NCBI RefSeq assembly: GCF_954871325.1
Contig: NC_088778.1
Coordinates: forward strand, 21,561,120-21,625,119
Length of the DNA stretch: 64,000 nucleotides
Direction of reading: 5' to 3'
Source: Gordionus sp. m RMFG-2023
Taxonomy: Eukaryota > Nematomorpha > Gordioida > Chordodea > Parachordodidae
The translations under genes were made by a program, and so were the position numbers. The notes under the pieces are model-generated. The model ran no database searches. It was not told the origin of the DNA and was given only the letters and a program-made list of their open reading frames with translations. Below are positions 22,829 through 37,800 of this stretch, piece by piece. Position 1 is the first letter of the stretch, and every line of letters begins with the position of its first letter.

Positions 22829-25800
22829 ATGAAGTTCATCATATATTTTTTTGTTATATGTGGTATATTTGTTGGTTATAGCTACTTTAATCTTATATTA
22901 ATTTTAGGTCCTGTAAAATTAGAGAAATTTTACTTAAAATATCTTGAAAATTATCACTCTGTTATATTAAGCCACTACAAAGTTCCAATAGACTCCCAAA
23001 TACTATCTTTTCGTTTTATTCCTTATTCTGAAACAAATAATTGTCCTACCAAAGATGTCAATATGTATGTATATTTTTTAAACTGTGAATTGATGTATTT
23101 TTATCTAAAGCTTTATACAATATAAAAAATATCCTACTATATGGAATAACTATTCTGCCCATAATTTTTGGTATCAAAATTATCAGAAATATTTTTTAAA
23201 AACTACTGCCTCATACGATAATTACAACGCATATTCTTTAAATATTCAAAATCCTTTAGTAGGTGTATGGTTTATTGCAGCTTTTTTATCACCAGAAACA
23301 ATTATGATAAAACAGAAAGTTGCATTAACCTTATCTTTATTGCTAAATCACTTTATATAGGGATTATCTACTAATTGTAGATATGCTTTAAATATATCGC
23401 ATGCCTGGAATGTCATTAATGTTGTGGAATTGATACCAAATATTATAAATAAACACCAGTTTTTCCCAGATAAAGTCAATTATTTTAAGTATTTATACAA
23501 TTTCTGTTAATATATTTCTATTCAAAACAGATTTTATGCCCCCAAAATTTCATGGAGATTTCAAATAAATATTACCTTTTTCCCTCAAATTTTAAAAAAT
23601 GCCAAGGAAATATATTTTTCAATGTCAAAAATATCTTTAATTATAGCTGATCAACCATTTCTAAACTTGCACAATGATCAGAATTTAAATTTTTCAACAT
23701 TAGAACCATATTCCTGTTCTTATAATGAGACAGACATTTATAGAACTTGCATTTATACTGTTCATTTAACTATTTTTTACAAAATCTTTATAAAATGCTT
23801 TAGAAATATTATCCAAAGTCAGATGTTTATTATTATATACTTTTGGTAGTACCAAATGACTTAAATGCCTCAACTCAGTTTTCTTTTACTTTTCAAACTT
23901 TAGTAATCATTGAAAGTAATTTTAAAAAAAATATGAACATTTATATATCTTTTAATTATAGCTTGCCTTAATAAAAATGTGAGTGAAAAGGATAAGAATA
24001 GCAAAAATGATATAAGAACTATCATAAATAAATATAAGATGCCCAAACAAATAGAAATATGTCAAGCTATCGTATTACCTTTGGTAAATATTTATTTCAT
24101 TTTAAACAATATGGTATAGAGTAAAATATCTCTTGGGACAAATATATTAATCAAACATGCATTTATTTTATAATTAAACATCTATTTTCCTGTGGAATTT
24201 ATAAACAAACAATTGTAAATTATTGAAGCAAACATAAAAAATTAGATTTAATTCTATTTAATTTATCATTCCAACCCTATTTACTTATATTTCCTTTTTA
24301 ACATGGATGTATTAATAATGTACATGGTGTTGGTCAGTCAGTATTGGTGTTGATCAGTTAAATTTTATTCATTACCTGGGCCAATACATAAATAATAATA
24401 AAATTAATCCTCATATTTTTTTTAACCCATTGGTTAGGCCTACACAATATAAATGGAATGATTTCAGTACATATATTTGATTGTAATTTTTCCAAATAAA
24501 TTATTTTATTATTTATATTTGTACAAATTAGGGATGTACCGATATTTTTTATCAAAACGGATCAGGCCCATATTTCACCCTTTTTGAAATATAAGTTATC
24601 TCCCACTATTATAATCCGATATGATATAAAATGACGTCTTTAACAAAAATAAAATGTTATAAAATTTTAAAAAAAGTTATATCTAAAATCATTTATTTTT
24701 ATAAATAAAATCGAAATCCAATTTTATGTATATTTTTTTAATAATAATTAATTAATAAATATTCTGCCATATTGTTATTTTTTTTTGCGCATTCTGTTTA
24801 TAAAAGTGTGGGATAATCTCTTCAAAATCTGTTTTAATTAAATTGGTGATATTGAAAGTTACCATCTCCACATGCTGACCTCAGATAAATTGGAAATTTT
24901 GGTAATTCTAAAAAGAAATCTTTGATATATTATTTTTTTTTCAAATTTCATAATATATTTGTTTATTAATTATTATGTATATAGATTAATGTTATTACTT
25001 ATTATTAGACCTCGGCTCACGCCTACGCCGCCGGTAATTTTATTCACGCCGGAAAAGCCGCCGATTGAGATTAGCAACGCAAGCCAGCTCGCCGCCGATT
25101 TTTTTTATGGCGGCAGCGCGGCGTGTATATGTTTAATTATATTTATATATTAAATGTTATTTTGAATATTAAATTGTTATTATTTAAATTTGAATTTAAT
25201 AAAATGAAAATATGAATTGTAATCTATATCTATATATAATAGAATAGAATAGTGTATATCATTTACATTCATTCCTACATCATATTTCATTTCCACAAAC
25301 AATACATATATTTTTATGGACTTGCATGTTTTAAACTACCCTATATTCAATTATGAAATAACAACTCTCTCTACTAATCATAAATCAAGTTATGTCTGGA
25401 GGTATTTTGGAAATCTTATTTTGTAGAATGAAATAAGAAAAGCACAATAATGCCTGATTATAATTATTGTGAACCTAGCTTAAAATTGGGGAAACAATGA
25501 TGAGGAAAATTCGAATAAACACAATCCATTTTCACAGTAATTTATTTTAATTTTAGACTTATATTTATATATAATTTATTTTACTTATGAAATAAAAATT
25601 TTTAGTAAAAATATAAGTACAAGTAACCTTTCTCGGCACTCAGTAAATGTTAATAAAATATCAGAAAAATTAATAATAATAAATCCAATTAAAAGTCTAA
25701 AAATGTTTTTAAACCCAACACCAAGATGTAGCAACAATATAAAAGATAAAAAATGGCTCTTAGGTTAGTATTAAATATATAACTGGTTTATTAAATTACA

Positions 25801-28800
25801 TTTATTAAGCTTTATTTTGAAACAGATTTCAAAATCTAAAAATTGTTTCAGAATATTTAAATTCGAATTCTACAACATTATTGCAATTTTCAATTAAACA
25901 TTTAAAACTTTTAGAGCATAGAAATGCAAAGAGTTAGATTTAAGTTGAAGATAATGGGCAAACATCCAGTTTTTATATAGATAAAATAGCTCGTAAACAT
26001 TCCCTTCCAAGCAACTATTATAACACATTAGTAATCTAGAACAAGAATGTCATATTTTTCTCAGCCAACATAATATCCCAGAAGAGGATGCATTAACCTT
26101 TTGGAAGAAAAAGCGACTGGAACTTCATAGGATTGCTAATTTAGCTAGGACGATTCTGTATATATCTGCAACCACTACACCTAGCGAAAGTATTTTTTTC
26201 ATTACTGGATTAATTGCAAAAAGGACTTCTTTACGAATCTTGATAAAGTACTATTTATTCATGACAATTATAATTTTGATAAATCTGAATTCTGATTTAT
26301 TATATTTCATACTTTATATTTTGCTTGCAACAAAATTATATTTTAATTTGTTATAATAAAAATCAATAGAATATTACAAATATATCGCGCAGCCGCCACC
26401 GACAATTTAGTAGGCGGCGGCGAAATCAGCGCGCCGCCGAACGCTGATGAAAAAATTAAATGCCGCGGCCGTCGATTGAGACATCGGCGCACAGGTCTAC
26501 TTATTATATAAAAGTGATTTAACAATAAAAATATTTTATATGCTTTTAGAATTGCAATTGAATTGAATTGAATATAAACTATAACTGATCATTGTAATAT
26601 ATTTAATGACATAAGTTATAGTATAGTTAAATTATAGATGTTATATTAATAAAAAGTATACTAAAAACCCATTGGTATCTTTACAGAATACAAAATTAGA
26701 TATGATATCGGGTCGGTAATTGGCCGATATCAATTTAATATCTCGAATATCGAACCATTATTCGAATATTTAAAAATAAAGTTTTCAAAAGTCAAAAAAC
26801 TATTATTTAATATTTTTAAATGATAATTTGATTTGGAAAATTAAAATAAATAAAGTTACACATGTGTAATAATGCGAATAAGTTTTGAATAATTGAATTT
26901 AATAATAAAAAGACTATTACACAAATAATATAATTCTCATTATTTGAATAGAAAATACAGATAACCAATAATTGGTTTTAGGCCTAGCCAACATTGAGTC
27001 TACCTTTTTCCCAATAAATTACACATGTTAAATATACTAATTGATATCAGTATTAGTTATATCTGTATCAGTTAAATAGAAAATGGTATCGATGCATTTC
27101 TTCTCCTTAATTATAGATTATAAAACTAAATATATATTCCTTTTGGACATTTAAATTTTTAAAAGATTGTACTTTAAAATATGTACAGTATATATTTCAT
27201 ATGATTTGGTAAATAAGAGGGGAGGGGGGGGGGGGGGGTAAATTATGTGAAAGCATACATTGTTATTACTTTAAAAAATTGATCGAGGCTTATGTCTTGA
27301 ACTTGTGAGCCGATAACAAAATCAGTTATGTCAAACGATTAATTTTTACCATGGCACTCAACAGTAGATTTAGTTAGTATTTAAAAATAATTAAATTCGA
27401 TAATAGGATAGATTTCATCTCCCGCAATATTTTACCGACGGCTTTTACATTCAATGGACATTTTTTCACATCAATACATTTTCCTTGGAACCTAGTCATA
27501 GCGCCGATTCTATTTTAATGCCATTTTATTTGGAAGATTATATCGATAACGGGTTAACATTGGTAGTCACGTTGTATCTCGATATTATCCCACGTGTAAG
27601 CTAATTATTGTAGAAAAATAAAAAATTTATATATTAATTTTTTAATCTATTTTGTATTAAGTACATTATGTTTTTGAAAAAAATTCATCATGTGGTTGAA
27701 AAATTAAACTGTGTGACTTTAAAAAAAACAATCATTTATTTTTTTAGACTTGTATTTTTTACAGTGAGGTTTTATAGAGAATTGGACCGAAAACACTTGA
27801 TTTATATTGGTTTATCCTGTTTGTGAAAAGGAACAATAGAAAATTCAAATTAAACCTGAGCGAAGCATTGCAAATCATAGAATTTCTGAGGCCCACAATA
27901 AAATACGCGAATCGCGGTAAAAAGTTATATAGTTTGTAGGTCTGTGAACCCAAATTAGGGTTTCGTAATTTAAAATTAATTAGTTGGGCATTTTGAGGCT
28001 GCAGATCAAGCAGTAACCGATTTATGGACCGCTCATCGAACCTAATGCGGGTTCCGACTCCTTCCAGAAAATTGGCTTCGATTAAGTTCCTGTTATCAAA
28101 ATTTCTGCTAGATAGAATTTGAAATTCCTGAACCCTATTTTCGAGTTTGCAGCTCTTTTTTTGATCACATGGTGCCCTTTTTCAAAAAAAAAATGTCTTT
28201 TTGTAATTTAAAATCACATTGATAATTTTATTGATTTTTTACATAAATCTACGTTTTCTCAGGCAATCGAATGTGTGCATTTGTTAACGAATACATATAG
28301 GCTAATAAAGAGTCTAATTTTAAAATGCCATTTTTACCTATAAATAATTACAAATGTGTTCTTTTGACTACAAAGTTTTTATGAAATATTAATTTATTTT
28401 CTTTTATAGGTTATTTTGGTATTTTTTTTATTATCTTAAGAATAAATATAAGATATCGGAAATTCCAGCTTTAAAAAAAATGGTCTTAGCTAATAACCTT
28501 AAAAGTAGGATAAAAAAATAATTAGCTTGGTTAAAGGAAACAGTTCATTTTAATAAAAATTGATATACTCTATTTTATTTACATAAGAGCGACGATTCTC
28601 AAGGCTCTCTCCACACTTCAAACAATAATGAAAAACCTTCCAAAAATCATATATTATTGCTAGCTGCTTGTGTATCCCGCGCTCAAATTCCTAACTTAAA
28701 TCTTACTACATCCCTTTTTAATAATCATTCCTTACCTTTTGATTTTGAATTGAGTTGTCACGATCTCGATAATACTTTTCCCTTGATAGCTTACCATATT

Positions 28801-31800
28801 CAAAACCCGTCACTTAATCCATCTTATACCGCGAAAATAAATCTTCCTCAAAGAAGAAACGAACCGGCATTTAATATAAATGAAAATAATCTAAACAATG
28901 TTAAAGTGCCTTATCCTATGTCTGGACAATATTTTTTATACGTTCGACCCTTCTGCACATATAATCAAAGAGATGGGCATGACTATAGAATCACCAATTT
29001 GTAAGTTAGATTCGCTATCAGAGAGGTATTGATAATCACCATTTTAACCTATACCAATGGCCAATACAATACTCAAAAATTATAGTTAACCTTCATAAAT
29101 TAAAATATTATTTAGCCTACAAGCTATGATTTTGTTTTATTTCACGTGATTAAAAATATATATTTTAAAAGAATATTAATTTTAAAATTTTTTTTATTAA
29201 AATCTATATGTAAAAAACATAAAACTCATTTTAAAAATAGAAGATGTCACCTTAAAGAGAAAAAGAAATTAGATCGGCAGATTTTAAGGGAATTTGCTGG
29301 CGGAAATATAATCCCTAATTGGGGTCGCCAGTAATGAGTCTCCTTTTTGTCAAGTACTTTGATGAGATTAAGTGCCTTATTTCCGAACATCCCTAAGCAG
29401 GCCCATTGTCAGGAATTTGTAGTTGATGAAGGGGGCAATATATTTAAAAATAATACAAATAGGACTCATAAATTTTTTACTATTTTATTTAAACTTTGTA
29501 AATGCAAATAATTCTGAATATAAAAAATATAATATAATACGACGATTTATATTTATAAATTTTAACATGTATAAATTAAAAGCTGAATTTTGGGCTATTT
29601 TTTTATGAGCTATTAGAATTAACTTCTGTTTTCGTTTGTCTTTAATCGATTATCTGATACTCGATAAAACCCTCTTTGTAGAATGGGGTTTTACATGAAG
29701 CTGTTGATACCCCAATGATAGTGTTGTTAAATGCTATTGGGTCTATTTTATTTGCAATAAAAGTATTTGGGTCGGAGGGAATGTATTAAAACAATACAAG
29801 GTTATAATCAACGTTAATAAATCTTTCTAAAAAACGTTCAACAAATAATCAATTTCCCATAATAATTTCCTTTTAAAGAACTCCAATTAGAGTCCTTTTC
29901 ACAATCAAATTTTAATTTGGTATCAACAAAAAAATCATGAAGATTTTTAGGCGTTTTAATAATTCTTGAATATTTTTCGAGGGCCAGATTAAATTTTGAT
30001 AAAAAAATTTCAGGCTTGATCTTTGTAGAGTCAAATAAATTTAAACATATTTTATTCTTTAATATATTAATTGTAGAATCAAAACGATTTTTAGTATCTA
30101 TTATATTAGCATCTACTCACTGTACTTATTTAATTGACACAACAGACCAGTGACTTCAACTGAATCAATAGTGGAAACCTCTGAGAAGAGTTCTATTAGA
30201 AATATAATACTCCACCAATAGCTTCAAAATTCTTATAAATGTTATGAAGTATTTCTAAATGACCAGTCATCTCTGGTCTAAAATTCTCTTAAGTGTATGA
30301 CCTTATATATACAGGATAGTTAAAATGCCTAAAAATATTGTACAATGCGTTTGCTAAATTTAAAAAATAAAAAATTACAGGAATATTTTGATACCAATTA
30401 TTAACAACAAGATGCAACTTATAATTGAAGCAATGTATATAGGCACCTTTATTTCAACAAGGTCGGTACTTCTCCATTTCTACCAGACATCATTTGCACC
30501 ATCATACGTCTGGCTTATATTAGATAAACTAATCTTAAAATCATTAAGTTGTTTTACAATGCATTTGTTAATGCTTTCAGCAAATTCTTAATCAATTATT
30601 TCTATTAAATTTTCTTGAATTTTTCCATAAAAATATACCGAAAATTAAACTCAAATTTTTGAAGCCTGCTTGCATCCTTTGCCTCTTCAGCCTTTAGACA
30701 AAAAAGACATTTCGTTTTTGTTATAATTTGTTAAGATCTATTTTAACACCAGTTCCACTTTAATAGATATAACCATTTTGATTTTGAGGCTATGTTTATT
30801 GGGCATTTCTTGATATTATTTTTATAATTTCTCATCTCCTTGCTGGATGTATGAAATTGTATTAAAAAGTCCTGAAGAATTGTACTCGAAAAGGGAGCTC
30901 GTGTATGCTTAGAAATTGCATTAAATTGATTTCAAATAATATCTACTACACTTAACTTAATAGTTACCAAAATTATCGATATTTCCTTGCTTCTTTATAT
31001 TACAATAACATTTTTTACAGGTAAAGCAAATGGCAGCATCAGCTTCATTACTGTATTTCAACCAGTCTAGACTTTATTCCTGTCTTTTGAAACATTTAAT
31101 TGGAATTAAATTTAAAAAAAATTTAATCGATAAAAAAGATAGAAGATGCTGTTAATTTATTTTTCTGAAGGGCCTTTCCTCGACCTTTAATCCAAATATT
31201 ACCTCCTCAATAAATCAAAATAGTGATTAATATCAACAATCCACATTTCAACTAAGGTTAGGTTCTGAATGGTTCGAGGTTATCTCTAGCTCCAACCTTG
31301 GTTTGCTTCTTTCAAACCAAGAACTTCTGATAGGAATAGGCCTTCTTTTAGACTGTGATATTGTCACATCCTCGTATTGCAAACTGTCAGCCCCTATCTA
31401 CAGCCTATGCCATCACACTCCATATCATCAAGCAATAAATTCTATTATTGCTAAAACTCTCCGCTCAGTCAATATTCCATCAACCCCTTAACCCGTGAGA
31501 CTTAATTTATGAGACAACATTAGGCTTGACATAATTACACTCATTCCATAGAGCAGCGCATGGGATTATACATGCGTCTATCTTTTTGAGCCATCCTTTA
31601 TCTCCAATTCTCTGGTTAGAGCGGAAATTAGAAAAATTAATAAATATATTAACATTCCTAATATCACTTTAATCCTCACTGTTTCTGACGCAATCGGTCT
31701 TTTGGATCCCGAGCCCGGGATTTCTTCAAAGCACCCGGCCAAAAGATGCGCTTAATTTCGGGTGATCCTCTGGAAGGTTTTTACACGTCAACGAGTTTTA

Positions 31801-34800
31801 ATCGAAATATGTAGGTCACATAGTATATCAATCCCCTGTGCCATTACCTAGAGGCACCTTTTCATGTTTTTTTGAAAAATAAAAATATATTTCTTTTTTT
31901 AAAATATATTTTATTTTGATATAGCTTATATTGTATCTTATTTAATAAATTGTAATCGTTTTTAAATTAAAATGACAAAAAATATAAATTATTATATTGA
32001 TAAATTATATCTTCTCTTTATTTTCCCCAATATACTCCATTGTTAATCTCTTGGTATCGGCATTGGCTAAAAAAAGAGTGGCATGAGAATATCTCTGACT
32101 ATCATTTAATATTTTTGATTTAATTCATGTTTTGCTATATACTTATCAGAGACCTGTAGACCTGGGTCGGAACAGGCCGAAAAAAATTATGTGATCTTTA
32201 AAATTCGGGCCATTGAATCAATTTAAACTTTTTTTAAAAATTTTATCTAAATAATCAATTTAAGAATCATGGATCTTTTATTCTTTAAATTCCTTTTAAA
32301 ATAATTGTAGAATATAGTAAATATTATTCAAATAAACGACATTTTAAAAATTTCGGGCCGGGCCTTCAAATGATCAAAAATGAAAATCCAGAGCCTGGTC
32401 TAATATTTTGATCTCTCCATATCTCTGATACTTTTCTAACTTTAAAAAAATATTTTTAATATTCATATCACCTTTTTTTAAAAAAATAGTGACGAATGTT
32501 TTAATCACACCGAATACAACGCGTTCATAACTTTTAACATTAAACTAGAACCGTGTATTTCTATAGAAGGGGAGAAAAAAATCAATAGTATTGAAAAAGG
32601 ATCTAATATAACTACCATATTGAAAATGGACCACGCGAAATCATCCGATGAGGTAATTATAAATATTATTTTCTTTTTGAACGGAGTAAAAAAAAATATT
32701 AATAAATGTTTATAATAAATTATATTTTTTTATTTAATTTTAAAATAGCGAAAATTTTCGCCTAATATATGTGGAGGGCTTAGAAAAGGAAAATGTCAAA
32801 TAACAGCTCAACAAAGTTTATTCATAACGGGGTGTCAATGTCTAGCTGGTATATTAAGATTATTTTATCCTTTTCGTAAATTATTTAAACTTATAAATAA
32901 GTCTATCCCATCTCAGCTTACATTAATTTTTCAAATTCAATAATAATTATTGATCTCTTTTAAAAAAATTAGAATCATAATTATTTTTAATGATAATTTA
33001 AAGGGGAAATATATATAGAATTTGATTTTTATAAATAATAAGGAAAATAAAATTAATTTTCACTTTATGCATGGATATTCGCGCTCACCACGCTATGATC
33101 ACCAAAATATCCGTTCGTGTTAATTCTTCTAACCTATTTTTTTAAATTAACAATGTCTCCTTTTTTTAAAACGTTTACATTATAATTTTATTAATTTATA
33201 GCCTTTTTAAATTTTATTTTCATCAAATAGGTAAAGGTGAGGCGACAAATGTTCACATTGGTGAGATCATTATTAACTCATATAAGAGGGAAAATTATGG
33301 AAGATAGAAAATTAAATTAGCCATATGTCCACTATTAGAGATATATACAGAAGTAAAAAAATAAATACCGTGGTTTTTGAGCCTACTCAAAATAAAGGAC
33401 ATATAAAAAGACTAAATTAAAAAATAAGAGGGTACGAAAAATAGTCTTGAAATCGTCATGCCTTTTTAGAAATATACTTTGATTGAATTCCTGCAATTGA
33501 GTATCTATATCAAACTACTTACAAAAATTACCTTCAATACTCTATTTGAAATTTAATTTACTGTTATTTCATATAGCTCATCTTTAACAACATTACACAA
33601 GAAAAAAGAATTAAATACGTAATTAAACAAAAGTGCAATATGGCACACAATCGGCAATAAATCTAAACTTTATTTCAATTTTGGGAGGGTAAGAACATAA
33701 GCAGTAACCTTCTATGATTTCTTATAAAGAGCCGTTAAGTTTCAATATATTATAATAGTTGAGGGTTGCAGGAGAGGCAAAAGGTCTAGTATATGTGTTC
33801 TATTTATAAATAATATAATAATTATTGTTAAATATCAATATATCATCAATTAAGTACTGATACCATGAAATTTTATCAAAAAATGAAGAAAATCACCTTC
33901 TAGTAAGATGGGCCTCCTTATTAAATCCCTATAAACCTTAAAGTAATCCCTAATTTTAATCCTATTGAAACATTTGAGGTTTACTAAAACGAAGTAGAAA
34001 TCAGTGGCCTAGAACAGGGTCCTTTAAAGTAAATTAGAGTTTATATGGAAATCGATATCTCAGAATTGTGCCAGAATCTTATTATTTCATTTCCACAAAA
34101 AATTGCCCCAGTTATAATGGCAAAGGCAGATGTAACACTGTTTCAATGTAGCTGATCATAAATAATGATATTATAGCATAATAGGGTGATAATTTTGAAT
34201 AGGATTACATATTTTAAATCATATATTTTAATAATTAATAATTTGAATATAATTATTAATATTAAATTTGATATTTTATAATAATAAAGTTTTTGAATTT
34301 TTTTTAATAAGCTAAAATAATAAGAGTGGTGGAATATCATTTAAACGGGGTAGTATATATTAGGGTTCTACATCGGGTCTGATTTAGCCCGGCTCTATTT
34401 TTTTTAAATAATTTGCCCTATATTATTTATTCCACCATGCCTGATCCAAAATATATATTATATGTCCAGCCCAAATTTATTAGGAAATTAGCATTATTAA
34501 AAAATTTTTTTTAATAAATCCATAATAATGCTTAGCCCGATCCTGCTTAATCCAAAAAAATAATTTGAAAATTCAGTCCGACGCCCTATTAATTGGATAA
34601 CCTTTCTTATAGACCTCTATTACATATTATTTTCAAAATTAAAAAAACTATTTAATTAGGCTGGAAAGGCGTAGCATGCTCTGACGGCACTAGAGCTCTG
34701 AGTAAGACTAGACAAATTATAAACCTCATATTACTAACTTTTAGTAACTTCATGTTTCTCCCTGCTATCTATTATTCGCTATCAATCCGATTCTATTCCG

Positions 34801-37800
34801 AATCTGCCGTTTACATGTTAAATATGATGTCATCCATGGTAATTTATAGGAATTGTATGCAATAAAATGAAGCATCGAAATATATTTTTAAAAATTAAAT
34901 TATATGTTCCACCATTAGCAAACATATAATGAAATTCGATCTATTTTAAAATAAAATATTTTTTATCGATTGAAGTTTTACCATGCTTGTGATGAAGAGG
35001 TCATAAAGTTTTGTCTTTTACCCTATGAAGTGTTGCAATACATGGATTTCTATACCTCAATCCTTTCCACAATCGTTACTGTTCACGCTATATCCACCCT
35101 AGACATAGGAATTATATCCCTTTTAAATTTATTGTTCGCTATTGTAACCGCCTTCTTGGTTCAACTTAATAGACTTGGACTTTGGACATTTTTAGGACCC
35201 CTCATCGTTTCTTGCTTTATACTTTTGGCTTCGTGGGTACGCAATTATTATATAAATATTATTTTTATATTTAAAACTTTATCTAACATTTCAAATCCAT
35301 TAAGCTATGTTTTTTTCCTATAACTATTTACCACCTAGTTTTATGGTCAACTCTAAATATCTAACTTCACTCATATTATCATTATTAACCTTAATATCGT
35401 TTTATTTCAGATCCTCTTTTTATCTGTGTCTTTTGTTGGATTTATAATTAGCATATACAGCATAATCACTGGTGATTTAACAGCTGATCGAGTTTATAAA
35501 AAAAATAATGAGATCAATATTGTTTTATGAATATTAATCGACAAATTATTTAAGGCCAAATTGATCAAAGAATTTATACGTTCTATAAAATCGCTAGCTA
35601 TTATACCGCACACTTACAATAAATCCATCTTTCTTTTTAATAGAACTGTGCCGGTCCACAAATTTTGCTTCAATCCTATCCAATATTCTCCTTTTTCATA
35701 CAAACTATATTTGATAACTGATGCCCATCCGATATGCAGATTAATTTTTATTCCATCAATCTTTGAACAAATGTCATAAGATATTTTCTATGCAAAAGAA
35801 TATTTAGTTGCAAACTATCGATAACAAGAAACACTTTAAATTTTCCGTTCTCATACCTAGTGTAGGTCAAGGGTCCGGTCCTATCGGTCTTAGACCGGAC
35901 TGGACCGATCTTTTTTGAGCCATAGTCCGAACCGACCTTTTTATTTTTTATGGTCCGGACCGGTCTTTTATTAATATTTATGTTTGCTTTATTATTTAAT
36001 TCATATTATTTTTTACCTAATTTTTTTTGTATATTTTATTTTATTTTTCTAGTTATTGTAGTTTTTGTAAATTTTTTGTTCATTTTTATTTTGCAATATG
36101 AAAACCATAAGTTTTTCTAAGAAGCATTTTACTTATCCCGATAAACAAGAATTAAATCAGGTAAAAACAAAATTATTTTTAAAATACAAAAAAAATGAAA
36201 GTCCAGTCCTGAATCGACCTTTTTATTTAGGACCACGGTCTGGATCCATCTTTTTTAAACGACCATGATCTGGTCCGAGCACATCGGTCCGGTCCAAATA
36301 CCGGACAATGACCTTTACTACTCATAGCCAACGCGATATATAGTGCATGATCACAAATGATTTTGTAAATTTTGTTTGTTTAATCCCCAAAAATTAATCA
36401 TTTTGAAATATGGGCATTATTTATTGCTGATTGTGACCATAGACCTTCATGAGACTTGTTAATCAAACCCGGTCCAAGCCCTCGGAATCTTTAGGCCCGG
36501 TTAATATAATATTTAAAAAATTCCTAAGTCCATAATAAGTTTCAAAAAATTTTCCCAAGTCCATATCCAAAAATTTAATTTAATGTATTTCATGTAAATA
36601 AACAATATTTAAATATATTTAGACAATTATTTTGCTTAAAGTAATGGTTTGTTATTATTCAAAAGAAAAAAATGCAATATTTTTTTATGATAACAACTGT
36701 TTAAAATATACTATTTAAATATTTTAGCTCAAGCCCATTAAAAAAATTCAAAAACCGGCCTATTCTAGGCCCACTGGGAAATAAATATTAGACACATGAA
36801 GGTCTCTGATTGTGACTCATTAAATATTTTTGAATCCTTTTTTAGTTGAAAAAAAATATTTTTCTTTTACACAATTCAATTATAAATAAATTGAATTTTT
36901 GTTCATTTTTTATTATTAGGAAATTATGTATAAAATAATTAAATAAAACAATGATTATACCTAGGGGTGTGCCGACACCATTTTTTGGAGGCCGATCCGA
37001 TATTAATTGATATTGGCCGATTACCGATCCGATATCATATCTGATTTTATATTCTGTAAACATACAAGTCGTTTTAATTTTTAATGCATCTACTCATCTC
37101 ATGCTTTTTAATAGTATAACATCTATAATTTAACTATATCATAACATAAGTCATTTAAGTATAGTATAATGATCAGTTATAGTTTATATTTATGAATCTA
37201 AAGGTATAGAAAATATTTTTATTAATAAATCAATTATTTATACATCAATCAATTTACATAACAAATAATAAATAAATATATTATGAAATTTGAAATAAAC
37301 TTTTCTAGATTATGATGTCATTTTACCGGACGGAAAATTTTATAATATCGGCAGATGACCGATATTTAAAAAGGGTTTGATATCGATCCGATCGGATGAA
37401 AATATTGGTATGTCTCTAATGATATCGGATCGGTTTTTTCAAAATATCGGCCTGATCTGGTTTTTCTAAACAGTAATTGTCCGCACATCCCTACTATTTA
37501 TACTATAGATACTTATCTAATACGATTAAATTTTATTTAATCAACCGCCTTCACTACTTAACGGTTTTATGTGGCTCCATCTCGCCTTCCTTCCCTTCCT
37601 CTCGGGTCTATTTATTTATTTCTGTTTTTTATGACTTAGATCTTGAGATCAAACTTGAGCCATCTGTCATGAATGTTTTGATCTTACATTTCAATGAAAA
37701 TGGTATCATTTGCATTTTTTTTGCCCTTGTCTTTAATATTTCATATTTTCACACACATTTCTATCTTTAATATCCTCATACACTTATTTTTAGTTCATCA

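Noticed and set aside
25006-26525. GC-rich islands as possible CpG-island promoters
   Set aside because: They coincide exactly with the subterminal parts of a transposon defined by an 8-bp target duplication.
35561-35779. Possible piggyBac-like fragment (KLYLITDA-like motif)
   Set aside because: Only one short motif-like match by eye and no flanking termini; not enough to support a call.
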